Positions 16,928-25,231 of a DNA stretch of 64,000 nt are shown here, in pieces. The translations under genes were made by a program, and so were the position numbers. The notes beneath the pieces were generated by a model, which was given only the letters and a program-made list of their open reading frames with translations, did not search any database and was not told where the DNA came from. The DNA is from Streptomyces sp. V3I7. Lineage in GTDB: Bacteria > Actinomycetota > Actinomycetes > Streptomycetales > Streptomycetaceae. Numbering within the stretch: position 1 is the stretch's first letter; each line of letters opens with the position of its first letter. The stretch spans positions 310,001-374,000 of the forward strand of contig NZ_JAUSZK010000001.1 in NCBI RefSeq assembly GCF_030817495.1, in the 5' to 3' direction.

Positions 16928-17872
16928 ATGGCTCATCAGGCGGATCAGGCCGAAAGCCGGGACGGCAGACGCCGCGACGCAGCGGCGGCACAGGACCGGG
17001 TCGGCACGCGGCGCAACGTGATCGACGACTCCGAGATCCATGGACCGGTCGCCCAGGGCGGCAACGACGTCACCCAGATCGGCAACATCGTCCTTCTGGT
17101 CCGCAACGGCTTACGAAGAGCCGAGGCCGTCTGGGTCGTCTGCGCGGCACTGTTCACCGTCCTCGCGATCGTCGGCGGCCTGCTGGTGACGCACGCGTTC
17201 GACGACGACCGTCCCGCGACCGGCGACGCCCGGTCCGCACCGGCCAGACCGCTGGCCGACGCCGACACCACCGCCTGGGACTGCAGGGAGTCGGCCGTCG
17301 TCCCGGGAATGAAGTTGCCGGCGCAGGGCATGGCACCGCTGCCGTCCTTTCCCCGCGGCGGGATCCGTGCGTCCGGCAGCAGCATCAGCATCGTCCTCCA
17401 GGGCACCAGCAGCGAGGAGTTGCTCCTCACCGGCGCACGAGCGGAGATCGTCGCCCGGCACCGGCCGGCACACGGCGTCCACGTGCTCAACCCCTGCGGC
17501 TCCGACACGCGCAGACGAATCTTCACCGTCGATCTCGACCAGAAAGCTCCCGCGCTCAAGGCGATCCCGGACCAGAGCACCGAGCAGACCGCACACGAGT
17601 TCCGATCCTGGCCCTACGCCATCAAGCAGGGCGACGCGGAGTACTTCGTCGTCCTCCCTCAATCCTCCAAGTTCGACACGGAGTTCCGTCTCGTCCTCTT
17701 CTGGAGCAGCGGTGGCCACAAGGGCCGGCTGACGGTGCCCGACCACGGCAGTAAGCCCTTCCGCATCACCGCCACCTCCGCGGCCACGCCCACGTGCGTC
17801 ACCGTCCGCGAGGGGAGCGGGTACTGGCTTATGCCCGGCGACTCCAAGACCTGCTCCGAGGACGCCGGATGA
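16928..17872 (+). CDS. Membrane protein with amyloid-like motif before the TM helix
   Basis: 314 aa from ATG 16928. The N-terminal soluble stretch contains 'NVIDDSEIHGPVAQGGNDVT' followed by 'QIGNIVLLVRN', which parallels the HGxVxQxGxDV motif in the divergent 16414-16830 protein. One transmembrane helix follows (AVWVVCAALFTVLAIVGGLLV), then an extracellular domain with two Cys ('DCRESAVVPG', 'CVTVREGSGYW') and no family I recognise. The stop overlaps the start of the next gene (ATGA), so the two are translationally coupled. Confidence 0.75.
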   Translation: MAHQADQAESRDGRRRDAAAAQDRVGTRRNVIDDSEIHGPVAQGGNDVTQIGNIVLLVRNGLRRAEAVWVVCAALFTVLAIVGGLLVTHAFDDDRPATGDARSAPARPLADADTTAWDCRESAVVPGMKLPAQGMAPLPSFPRGGIRASGSSISIVLQGTSSEELLLTGARAEIVARHRPAHGVHVLNPCGSDTRRRIFTVDLDQKAPALKAIPDQSTEQTAHEFRSWPYAIKQGDAEYFVVLPQSSKFDTEFRLVLFWSSGGHKGRLTVPDHGSKPFRITATSAATPTCVTVREGSGYWLMPGDSKTCSEDAG

Positions 17873-19548
17873 AGAGCCTGTCACTCGCGCCCGCGTACGC
17901 GTCCACGCGCCACAGCCGATGGCGCTTCGCCGGGCTGTCCGTCCTGCTCCTGGCCTGCACCACGATGTGCCAACACGCCTCCGGTGACGGCGGCTCCGAC
18001 GACAGCCCGCCGCCGTCCTCCGTCCAGTGGAGCATGGTGCCGAGGGCCCAACTCCCGGCCGCCTTCCTCGACTTCCAGCCCCGTCAAGTGCTGGCTACAC
18101 AGGACGAGTTCGTCGTCTCCGGGCTGTCGGAGAGCCGGGGGGTCACTGTGTACGGCTCGAAGGACGGAAGCTCCTGGTACCGGGCGCAGCCCAAGGAGGG
18201 GATTCCCGAGTATCTGGCCGCCCGCGAGGACCGGTTGACCCTGGCGGGCACGTGGAGCAATGGCGGCAACCTGGTGCCGGCCGTGTGGCGGACGAAGGAC
18301 GCCCGCCACTGGAAGCGGCCGGAGATCCTGCCGGGCGGTGTCGCCTCGGACCAGGTCCTCGCCGTGTCGGACGGCCCGGAAGGCACGGTCGTGGTGACGC
18401 ACGACGGCGGCCCCTTCTCCGAAAGCGGTACGAGCACCGACGCCTCAGCCTACCGGGGGGAGTCGCTCCGGCTGTGGACGGCGCGCCCGGACGGCCCCTT
18501 CGGCCAGCCGCGCGACGTACCCTGCCCGGCCTACCCGACCCACGAACCGCAGGTGTCCGCCGTGGCCGACGCAGCCGGTTTCGTGGTGACGGCGGCCTGC
18601 ACCAACGAATCCCCGTACACCAAGCGGCTCGTCGTCATCTCGCGCGACGGAACTCACTGGAGCGGCGGGCCCACCCAGTTCAAGCAGCAGACGTCCGTGA
18701 CGAGCGCGTCCGGCGAACAGGGAAGCGTCCTGGTGACGCGTACGGAGGGCAGCCAGGCCGGTCCCGATGAGTTCATGTCCGCGTTGTGGAGCCGTACGAA
18801 GGGGGCCGACGCATGGACACGCGGCCGTCCGCTCGACGTCGGACGCGTCCCCGACACCGGTGTGGCGCCCCGCGACGAACAGGCCCTCAACGCCGTGAGC
18901 GTCGTACCCGGCGGATTCGTCGCGGCGGGCCACTCCAGGGACCTGCACCTGGGTCCGGTTGGTGCGCTGTGGGCTTCGCCGGACGGACGGCAGTGGACCA
19001 AACAGCCCACGAAACGCAACCACTTCGACCAGGTCTTCGATCTGTACGGGGCAGCGGGTCTCCATGGCCGCTACATCCTGCTGGGGCGGGGCGAGCCCGA
19101 GAAGCGGGAGAACACCCGGCCCGGCGCCCGCTTGTGGCTCGGCCGCAGCGGCAGCCCGCCCACGTTCCAACAGGAAGCCGGCGTCGCCTCCTTCGCCCGC
19201 ACCTGGACCTGGGGGCACGGTTCCCTGACCATCGACAGGAAGGGCCACTTCACTTATCGCTGGCGGCTCTTCCGCTACTGCGGCACCGATCCGGCGCCGT
19301 GCGACACCTCCACCGTCTGGGGCGGCAAGGCGACCGGCACCCTCAGCGCCACCGGGGACACCGGCACGCTGCGCGGCCGGCTCGACACCACGAACACTCC
19401 CAAGGACCGGTCGTACCGCAAGGGCGCGACGATCGAGGTGAAGCGGATGCCGTACAGCGCCGTCTCCGTACGCGTCGACGGCAAGGACCATGGCTTCTTC
19501 TGCGCCACGGGACCTGAGGACTCGCGCTGCCTCGCACCTGACGAGTAG
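17869..19548 (+). CDS. Lipoprotein with sialidase-like beta-propeller fold
   Basis: 559 aa. The ATG overlaps the previous stop by 4 nt. The N-terminus (RWRFAGLSVLLLAC) has a hydrophobic core and a lipobox-like LLAC, so it is probably lipid-anchored. The body has repeated 'SKDGSSWYRA', 'TKDARHWKRPE', 'SRDGTHWSGG' and 'SPDGRQWTK' units, the Asp-box-like blades of a sialidase/BNR-type propeller. The C-terminal part ('CDTSTVWGGKATGTLSATGD') looks like a separate beta domain. Catalytic residues of sialidases are not identified, so binding rather than hydrolysis may be its role. It completes a divergent four-gene group of membrane or exported proteins. Confidence 0.8.
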   Translation: MKSLSLAPAYASTRHSRWRFAGLSVLLLACTTMCQHASGDGGSDDSPPPSSVQWSMVPRAQLPAAFLDFQPRQVLATQDEFVVSGLSESRGVTVYGSKDGSSWYRAQPKEGIPEYLAAREDRLTLAGTWSNGGNLVPAVWRTKDARHWKRPEILPGGVASDQVLAVSDGPEGTVVVTHDGGPFSESGTSTDASAYRGESLRLWTARPDGPFGQPRDVPCPAYPTHEPQVSAVADAAGFVVTAACTNESPYTKRLVVISRDGTHWSGGPTQFKQQTSVTSASGEQGSVLVTRTEGSQAGPDEFMSALWSRTKGADAWTRGRPLDVGRVPDTGVAPRDEQALNAVSVVPGGFVAAGHSRDLHLGPVGALWASPDGRQWTKQPTKRNHFDQVFDLYGAAGLHGRYILLGRGEPEKRENTRPGARLWLGRSGSPPTFQQEAGVASFARTWTWGHGSLTIDRKGHFTYRWRLFRYCGTDPAPCDTSTVWGGKATGTLSATGDTGTLRGRLDTTNTPKDRSYRKGATIEVKRMPYSAVSVRVDGKDHGFFCATGPEDSRCLAPDE

Positions 19549-19565
19549 GCGCGACGAGACACCCC

Positions 19566-20075
19566 CTAGGGCCGGCGGGGGCGACCCTGGACGGCCGTGG
19601 CTCGTGCGATGAGGTCGTGGATCAGGAACTGCCCGGGTTCACGGTTCTCTTTGAGGGGGTCGAGGTTGTCCGGGCCGAACCAACCGTAGGCCGAGTGCTT
19701 GGACCATTCCAGAACGGGATGGTCCAAGTCGCCTTCCACCTCGACGAGATAGTCCGCCTCGTGACGGACTCCAGCACCGTCGTCCCCGTCCCAGGTGGCA
19801 ATGCCCAGAAACTGCCGCACACGGCGGAGGCGCCAGCCGGTCTCTTCCTCGATCTCGCGCGCGAGAGCCTTGAGGAGGGTCTCCTCCGGCTCGACATGAC
19901 CGCCGACGATGTCCCACGTATCGGGGAAGAGGCGACGATGCGGGCCACGCTTCTGGGCGAAGGCTTCGCCATCGTCATTGAGGATGATCGCACCGACGGT
20001 CCAGAGCTCGCCGGGTGCGGGAAGGGGCAGTTCGACGTCGTGGTCAACACTGAACGGCTGGTTGTGTACGGGCAT
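19566..20075 (-). CDS. Nudix hydrolase
   Basis: 169 aa. The complete Nudix box is present: 'GGHVEPEETLLKALAREIEE' continuing 'ETG', i.e. Gx5Ex7REUxEExGU with its Mg-binding glutamates. The family hydrolyses nucleoside diphosphates linked to another moiety (NTPs, NDP-sugars, NADH, CoA). The opening 'LWTVGAIILNDDGEAFAQKR' is typical of MutT/NUDIX-type housekeeping members. Specific substrate not inferable. Confidence 0.9.
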   Translation of the reverse strand: MPVHNQPFSVDHDVELPLPAPGELWTVGAIILNDDGEAFAQKRGPHRRLFPDTWDIVGGHVEPEETLLKALAREIEEETGWRLRRVRQFLGIATWDGDDGAGVRHEADYLVEVEGDLDHPVLEWSKHSAYGWFGPDNLDPLKENREPGQFLIHDLIARATAVQGRPRRP

Positions 20076-20149
20076 GGGCGACAGCGTAGGCGGGGCGGCC
20101 CGGACGCCCCGCTGCTGGAGGGATCGCCCTCCCCACGGGTGACCCGCCT

Positions 20150-20436
20150 GCGGGCAAACTGGGCATCGACCGCACCACGATGGTGGCCCTCGTGGACGCC
20201 TTGGAGGACAAGGAACTCGTCGAGCGGCGCCGCAGCCCCCAGGACGGCGCAAGAACATCGTCCAGCTGACGCCGGCCGGGCAAGAGTGCCTGCACCACGC
20301 CGAATTCGCCCGCCAGGAGATGGAACGCCGCTTCCTCGCGCCGCTCTCCAGCACGGACGCCACGCACTTGACCCGCGCCTTGCAGTCCCTCATCGGCGCC
20401 CGGACGAGCGCCCGCCAGGCGTCCGACTCGGCGTGA
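20150..20436 (+). pseudogene. MarR-family regulator remnant
   Basis: From about 20150 the reading 'GKLGIDRTTMVALVDALEDK' continues 'ELVERRRSPQDG', the recognition helix and wing of a MarR regulator. A one-base shift is then needed to continue 'KNIVQLTPAGQECLHHAEFA' and the C-terminal dimerisation helix ending at TGA 20434-20436. The N-terminal dimerisation helices are absent, and the preceding DNA is the Nudix promoter. Truncated and frameshifted, so not functional. Confidence 0.8.
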
Positions 20437-20728
20437 CTGACGGTAGGTGACGGTGCCCCGCGTCCGCAGACCTCGGTCATGAGCAAGACGGGTCTACAGC
20501 CACTCACGAGTAAGACGGCGTGAGCCTCGGGTTGTTCGACGCGACGGCCGTGTTCGAAGCGAGCTCCGGCGCGGACGAGGGCGACGAGGGCGACCGCTTC
20601 GCGCCGTAGAGCTGCGCGACCGTCTTGAGGGCCGCCCGCGCATGCTGTTCAGCCGCCGTGTTGCCCATGCCTAGGGTCGCCTTGACTGGAGAACGGCTCA
20701 GCGCGGAGACACACCCAGAAGCCACCAG
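20437..20728. other. Intergenic, no convincing gene
   Basis: About 290 bp after the MarR remnant. A leftward frame at 20504-20725 (73 codons, with 'EQHARAALKTVAQLYGA') is open but has no clear ribosome binding site or family. I leave it as unassigned. Confidence 0.4.
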
Positions 20729-21379
20729 TCACAGCGGCGGCGTCAGCTGCCGCAACCCGTTCTCCAGCAGCGCGAACGCGTGCTCCGCGTCGGCCACCGC
20801 CCCCGGGAACCGTGTGTCGGCTAGCTCCCCGTGCGCCAGACGCGCGGCATTGTCCTGCGCCAACGTCCATTGGATCGCGACGATTTGGACGGCGGCCAAG
20901 CGCGCGGTGAGCTCCGGAGTGTCCGCGGTTTCCTCCAACGCCTGGGCAAGCGCACGTTCGGCGCCGGACTTGAACCGTTCCATGCGGGCCACCAGCGAGG
21001 GCGCGTCGAGGATCATCCGGGTGAGTCTCAGCACCTGGGGATGATCATTGAGGCCGCTGATCGGGTCCCGCTCGCGCAGCCCGGCGAGGAAGTGCTCGCG
21101 TACGGCGGTCAGCGGGGTGGTGTCTGGCGGGCGACTCCGTACGACGCGCGCGAGTTCGGTCTCGTGGTCGGCCAGCCGATGCACCACGAGGTCTTCCTTG
21201 GTCGGGAAGTAGGCGAAGAGCGTGCGCTTGGACACCTCGGCCGCCTCGGCCACCTGGGCCACCGACACCTGGTCGAAGCCGCGCTCGAGGAACAGCCCGA
21301 TCGCCGCATCGGAGATCGCCGCATGGGTCCGCTGCTTCTTTCGCTCCCGCAGCCCTGGCTTGCCGTCCACGGCACACAC
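20729..21379 (-). CDS. TetR-family transcriptional regulator
   Basis: 216 aa. The N-terminal helix-turn-helix 'RTHAAISDAAIGLFLERGFD' followed by 'QVSVAQVAEAAEVSKRTLFA' and 'YFPTKEDLV' is canonical TetR. The C-terminal ligand-binding region is of the common actinobacterial type. It is divergent from the FAD monooxygenase gene, and a perfect 8-bp inverted repeat lies between them, so it very probably represses itself and the monooxygenase and is released by the substrate or a toxic compound. Confidence 0.93.
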   Translation of the reverse strand: MCAVDGKPGLRERKKQRTHAAISDAAIGLFLERGFDQVSVAQVAEAAEVSKRTLFAYFPTKEDLVVHRLADHETELARVVRSRPPDTTPLTAVREHFLAGLRERDPISGLNDHPQVLRLTRMILDAPSLVARMERFKSGAERALAQALEETADTPELTARLAAVQIVAIQWTLAQDNAARLAHGELADTRFPGAVADAEHAFALLENGLRQLTPPL

Positions 21380-21410
21380 CGTAACAGATAGCTAACCTCA
21401 GAGCATTTTT

Positions 21411-21438
21411 GCACCTGGTATACATTTACTCCAGGTGC
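21411..21438. promoter_or_regulatory. TetR operator between regulator and monooxygenase
   Basis: GCACCTGG (21411-21418) and CCAGGTGC (21431-21438) form a perfect 8-bp inverted repeat with a 12-nt spacer, extended to 10 bp with one mismatch. It lies 14 bp before the monooxygenase start and contains TATACAT, a plausible -10 element, between the arms. Confidence 0.75.
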
Positions 21439-21451
21439 GAGATGAGAGGAA

Positions 21452-23005
21452 GTGGAGACGTTGGCCGAGATCAAGACCGAGACCGAGACCGAGGTCGAGG
21501 TCGAGGTCGTCATCGCGGGCGCCGGCCCGACCGGACTGATGCTGGCGTACGAACTGACCCTGGCCGGGGTCGAGACCCTGGTGCTGGAGAAGCTGCCCCA
21601 GCGCGTCGAGCAGGTGAAGGGCGGCGCGATCCAGCCCCGTACCGCCGAACTGCTGGAGTCGCGCGGGCTGCTGGAACCGCTGCTGCACCGGGTCACGTCG
21701 CGTGATCCGGCCGGCGGACACTTCGCGATGTTGCCCGTGCCCCTGGACTGCACACCCTGGCGGACCCGGCACCCGTACACGATCGGGATTCCCCAATGGG
21801 AGATCGAGGAAGTGCTGGAGAACCACGCGACCGCCGCCGGCGCGCGGATCCTGCGCGGCATCGCCTTCTCGGGGGTCGAGTCGTACGACGACGGCGTGAT
21901 CGTGAAAGCGGAGGGACTGAAGGTGCGCGCACGCTACCTGGTGGCGTGCGACGGCGGGCACAGCACGGTGCGGAAACAGCTCGGCCTGCCGTTCCCCGGT
22001 CGGCCCGGGACCCATCAGGCGGTACTGGCCGACATCCGCCTGTCCGCCGCCTCGTCACTGGTGCCGCAGCAGACGGGCCACATCAGCACCCTGACCCGCC
22101 GGGCGGGCAGCTACTGGTCCATGCTGGTCCCGCTCGGCGACGACCGTTACCGGTTCACCTTCGGACGCACTGACGAGACCGACCAGACCGATCACACCGA
22201 CCACACGAGCAACGACCGCGACGCCCCGATCACCCACGCGGAGATCGCTGCCGCGCTCCAGGCGGTGTACGGCGATGAGACCACCCTCTGCGCCGTGGAC
22301 AACTCCTCACGTTTCAGCGACGCCACGCGACAACTGGAGAACTACCGCGCGGGCCGCGTCCTGTTCGCGGGCGACGCCGCGCACATCCACCCGCCGCTGG
22401 GCGGCCAGGGCCTCAACCTCGGCATACAGGACGCCTTCAATCTGGGGTGGAAGCTGGCCGCAGCCGTCCAGGGCCGCGCACCGAGCAACCTCCTGGACAG
22501 CTACCACGCCGAACGGCATCCGGTCGGAGCCCAGGTCCTGCACCACACGTCGGCGCAGCGCGTCCTGGCAGACCCGAACCCGAGCGAGGACGTCGCCGCG
22601 CTGCGCGACATCTTCACCGACCTGCTGCGCCTGCCGGACACCAACCGTCACATGGCAGGCCTGATCTCCGGCCTGTCACTGCGGTACGCCCTGCCCGGCG
22701 AGCACCCACTCACCGGACAGCGCATGCCGGACACCGATCTGCTCACCGAAGCCGGCCCCGCGCGTTTGTCGGCGCTGCTCACCTCAGGGCACGCCGTCCT
22801 GCTGGACCTGGCCAAGGCGGTCCCGGCCGACCTCCGTCTCCCACCACAAGTCGACTTCGTCCGAGCCACCTGCCCTGACGACGTGGGCGCCACTGCCGTG
22901 CTCATCCGCCCCGACGGCTACGTCTGCTGGGCCACGAGCGGCTCCACCGCAGACGACGATGCCCTACTCGCCGCAACCACCAGCACCCTCACTACCGTCC
23001 GCTGA
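21452..23005 (+). CDS. FAD-dependent aromatic monooxygenase (Rox/PHBH type)
   Basis: 517 aa class A flavoprotein monooxygenase: 'VVIAGAGPTGLMLAYELTLA' (GxGxxG for the FAD ADP moiety), the DG motif 'LVACDGGHSTVRKQLGLP', and the GD motif 'VLFAGDAAHIHPPLGGQGLN'. This architecture matches rifampicin monooxygenase and polyketide or aromatic hydroxylases, which use NADPH and O2. With the adjacent TetR and operator it forms a likely drug- or aromatic-inducible detoxification pair. The N-terminus has a hexanucleotide-repeat stretch encoding ETETEVEVEV, and an internal loop has DETDQTDHTDHTSND, both low-complexity and acidic. The start is uncertain: GTG 21452 is used; TTG 21461 has better ribosome-site spacing. 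Confidence 0.9.
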   Translation: METLAEIKTETETEVEVEVVIAGAGPTGLMLAYELTLAGVETLVLEKLPQRVEQVKGGAIQPRTAELLESRGLLEPLLHRVTSRDPAGGHFAMLPVPLDCTPWRTRHPYTIGIPQWEIEEVLENHATAAGARILRGIAFSGVESYDDGVIVKAEGLKVRARYLVACDGGHSTVRKQLGLPFPGRPGTHQAVLADIRLSAASSLVPQQTGHISTLTRRAGSYWSMLVPLGDDRYRFTFGRTDETDQTDHTDHTSNDRDAPITHAEIAAALQAVYGDETTLCAVDNSSRFSDATRQLENYRAGRVLFAGDAAHIHPPLGGQGLNLGIQDAFNLGWKLAAAVQGRAPSNLLDSYHAERHPVGAQVLHHTSAQRVLADPNPSEDVAALRDIFTDLLRLPDTNRHMAGLISGLSLRYALPGEHPLTGQRMPDTDLLTEAGPARLSALLTSGHAVLLDLAKAVPADLRLPPQVDFVRATCPDDVGATAVLIRPDGYVCWATSGSTADDDALLAATTSTLTTVR

Positions 23006-23239
23006 GCCGGAACACCACCGCCCGATGGCCAGCGCGCGATCGGCGGCCTCACCCGACGTACGACGTGAGGCCTGTGCGTTGCAAACGGTCTCGCCGCCAG
23101 TCTGCGTGGACGCCGGCCGACCACCGTGCCGTCAACTCCTGCTCGAGGAGCACCTGGTGGGCAAGCCGGGCACGCGGGCGACGCCTACGACGACCAGGAC
23201 CAGGATGAAGACGAGCAGGACCGTCCAGGGTGGATCGCA

Positions 23240-23368
23240 TTGCGGATCGGGGAGCTTTCGCAGCGCACAGGAACCTCGCGGCGCATGCTCCGCTATTACG
23301 AGGGAACAGGGCCCGTTCGTCCCGTTCGTCTCCAGCCGCGAGGCCAACGGGTACCGGGACCAGGTTCG
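23240..23368 (+). pseudogene. MerR-family regulator remnant
   Basis: 'LRIGELSQRTGTSRRMLRYY' followed after Glu, with a +1 shift, by 'EQGPFVPFVSSREANGYRD' is the MerR DNA-binding domain start. One extra G causes the frameshift, and the gene is cut off by the convergent VOC gene. Nothing of the effector domain remains. Confidence 0.8.
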
Positions 23369-23377
23369 TCCGAACCG

Positions 23378-23767
23378 TCAGGCGTCCTTCGGATACCAGC
23401 GCAGCTCCACGGTGTTGCCGTCCGGGTCCAGCACGTAGAGGGAAATCGCGGTGCCTCGGGCGCCGAACCGCTCGCCGGGACCGTCCACCACGGTGAAGAC
23501 GCCGGAGTCGATGACCTCCTGCCAGTCGAGCGGCTCGACCACCAGGCAGATGTGGTCGACGTTGGAGCCCTCCGGCCGCGCGGCGCGCGTCTCGAGCAGG
23601 TCGATGATGGTGGTGGGGCTGACCCGCACGGACGGGAAGGAGACCTTGCCCGCCCGCCACTCCTCCACCCGTACCGGCTCCAAGCCCAGAGGGCCGGTGT
23701 AGAAGGCGAGCGAACGCTCGATGTCGGCGACGTTCAGGACGAGGTGGTCGAAGTCGATCACGTGCAC
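23378..23767 (-). CDS. VOC family (glyoxalase-like) protein
   Basis: 129 aa from GTG 23767 with GGAG 6 nt upstream. 'VIDFDHLVLNVADIERSLAF' opens the first beta-alpha-beta-beta-beta module (metal-ligand His in DHLVLNV), and 'NVDHICLVVEPLDWQEVI' and 'LYVLDPDGNTVELRWYP' the second (His and Glu ligands). The set H/H/E fits a glyoxalase/bleomycin-resistance/extradiol dioxygenase superfamily member. Substrate unknown. It is divergent from the LysR gene, which probably controls it. Confidence 0.88.
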   Translation of the reverse strand: MHVIDFDHLVLNVADIERSLAFYTGPLGLEPVRVEEWRAGKVSFPSVRVSPTTIIDLLETRAARPEGSNVDHICLVVEPLDWQEVIDSGVFTVVDGPGERFGARGTAISLYVLDPDGNTVELRWYPKDA

Positions 23768-23968
23768 GGTTGTCTCCGAGGGGTCGGGGCGCTCGGCGCG
23801 CCATGGGTGATGCGGGATGCGGTACGACGGAGGCCGACGGAGGGTGACGGCTGAAGACCTCGTCGGTCCCCTACGGCCGGCGCCAACTGCCGCGTCCTGC
23901 CATCCGCCCCGCCTGCCTCCGTCTTGAGCATCGCCGAGCTGGCATCCATGAGTCCAACGCATGTTTGT

Positions 23969-24003
23969 CATCCGATCCATCGTGTTTCACGATGGATCGG
24001 ATG
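23969..24003. promoter_or_regulatory. 14-bp perfect inverted repeat over the LysR start codons
   Basis: CATCCGATCCATCG (23969-23982), spacer TGTTTCA, then CGATGGATCGGATG (23990-24003). The right arm contains both possible LysR start codons (ATG 23992 and 24001). As DNA it could be the LysR operator controlling itself and the divergent VOC gene; as RNA it would make a stable stem hiding the start. Confidence 0.7.
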
Positions 24004-24885
24004 GACCTCCAGCAGATGCGTTACGTCCTCGCGGTCGCGGAGACCGCGAGCTTCACCCGCGCCGCCGAGCAGTGCCACGTCGTCCAGTCAGCGCTCAGCC
24101 ACCAGGTGGCCCGGCTGGAGAAGGAACTGGGTGCCCGGCTGTTCGATCGGACCAGCCGCCGGGTGCGGCTGACCACGGCCGGAGAGGCGTTCCTGCCCGC
24201 CGCCCGCCAGGCCCTCGAAGCAGCCGAGCGGGCCCGGGCGGAGGTGGCCGCGGCCACCGGTGAGATACGGGGCACGCTGACCGTCGGATCGATCCCCACC
24301 GTGGCGGCCGTCGATCTCCCCGCAGTGCTCCGGGACTACCACCAGCGCTACCCCCAGGTACGCATCCGTCTCCGGGCAGGCTCCAGCGAGCGGCTCGTCG
24401 AGCAGGTACGCGACGGTGGCCTGGACGCGGCGTTCCTGGGGACGCAGCCCGGGTTCGAGCCGCAGGGCGTGCGCGACAAGGAACTTGCCCAAGGGCAGCA
24501 CGTCGCGGTGGTCGCGCCGGGCCACCCCTTGGCCGCGCGGCACCAGGTGGACCTGGGCCTCCTCGCCGACGAGGCATTCGTCGACTTCGCCGACGGCAGC
24601 GCCGCCCGCGCCCAGTCGGACCAGGCGTTCGCGGCGGCAGGCCTGCGCCGCGAGGTCGCCTTCGAGGTGTCCGGCGTCGAACTCATGGTCCGGATGGTCC
24701 GCCAGGGACTGGGCATCGCCCTGCTGCCCTCGACGTACACCGCCGAACTGCACGGACTGCGGTGCGTGCCGGTCGTCAACGGACCGATACGGGTGGAGCG
24801 CCTCGTCTGGAGCCGGTTCACCCCGTCGCCCACGGCCGTCGCCTTCCTCTCCCTGCTGGGCGTCCGCACGGCGCCCAGCGCCTGA
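23992..24885 (+). CDS. LysR-family transcriptional regulator
   Basis: 297 aa. The winged HTH 'MDLQQMRYVLAVAETASFTR' and 'AAEQCHVVQSALSHQVARLE' followed by 'KELGARLFDRTSRRVRLT' is the LysR signature; the C-terminal periplasmic-binding-like effector domain follows. It starts at ATG 23992 or ATG 24001, both inside a 14-bp inverted repeat and without a clear Shine-Dalgarno, so initiation is probably leaderless or structure-controlled. The divergent VOC gene is the likely target. A 17-bp terminator follows the stop. Confidence 0.93.
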   Translation: MDRMDLQQMRYVLAVAETASFTRAAEQCHVVQSALSHQVARLEKELGARLFDRTSRRVRLTTAGEAFLPAARQALEAAERARAEVAAATGEIRGTLTVGSIPTVAAVDLPAVLRDYHQRYPQVRIRLRAGSSERLVEQVRDGGLDAAFLGTQPGFEPQGVRDKELAQGQHVAVVAPGHPLAARHQVDLGLLADEAFVDFADGSAARAQSDQAFAAAGLRREVAFEVSGVELMVRMVRQGLGIALLPSTYTAELHGLRCVPVVNGPIRVERLVWSRFTPSPTAVAFLSLLGVRTAPSA

Positions 24886-24910
24886 CGCCATGGGGCACCA
24901 CCCCGAAACT

Positions 24911-24953
24911 GCGTCGGCCTACGGCCGCGACTGCCCCGGCCGTAGGCCGACGC
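24911..24953 (+). terminator. Strong terminator after LysR
   Basis: GCGTCGGCCTACGGCCG (24911-24927) pairs perfectly, 17 of 17, with CGGCCGTAGGCCGACGC (24937-24953) around a 9-nt loop, 25 bp after the LysR stop. From here to 25231 I see no credible gene. Confidence 0.85.
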
Positions 24954-25231
24954 TCGTATGAGAGTCGAGCGCCCGGGCCGACCGGAGGGTGAAGGATGCG
25001 GACGATGCTGGTCCGCTCCCGGCCGGCCAGGGCAGCCGCGCCTTGTCAGGCTAGGACGACCAGGTCGTGGCCGACAGATGCCACACCGGGAGCTGCCCCT
25101 GCAGCACTCTCGGAAGATGCTGAGCAGTACCGCCGGGGTCTCCGCGACGCGGCGTCGACGCGGCGTCATCTGTGGATGCGCGGCCTGGGCATCAGGCTGC
25201 GTCCACGAGAACGGCCGGACCTACGGCCATG

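Noticed and set aside
23049..23804. Leftward frame across the MerR remnant and VOC gene
   Set aside because: The VOC reading in a different frame has clear metal-ligand motifs; this one has none.
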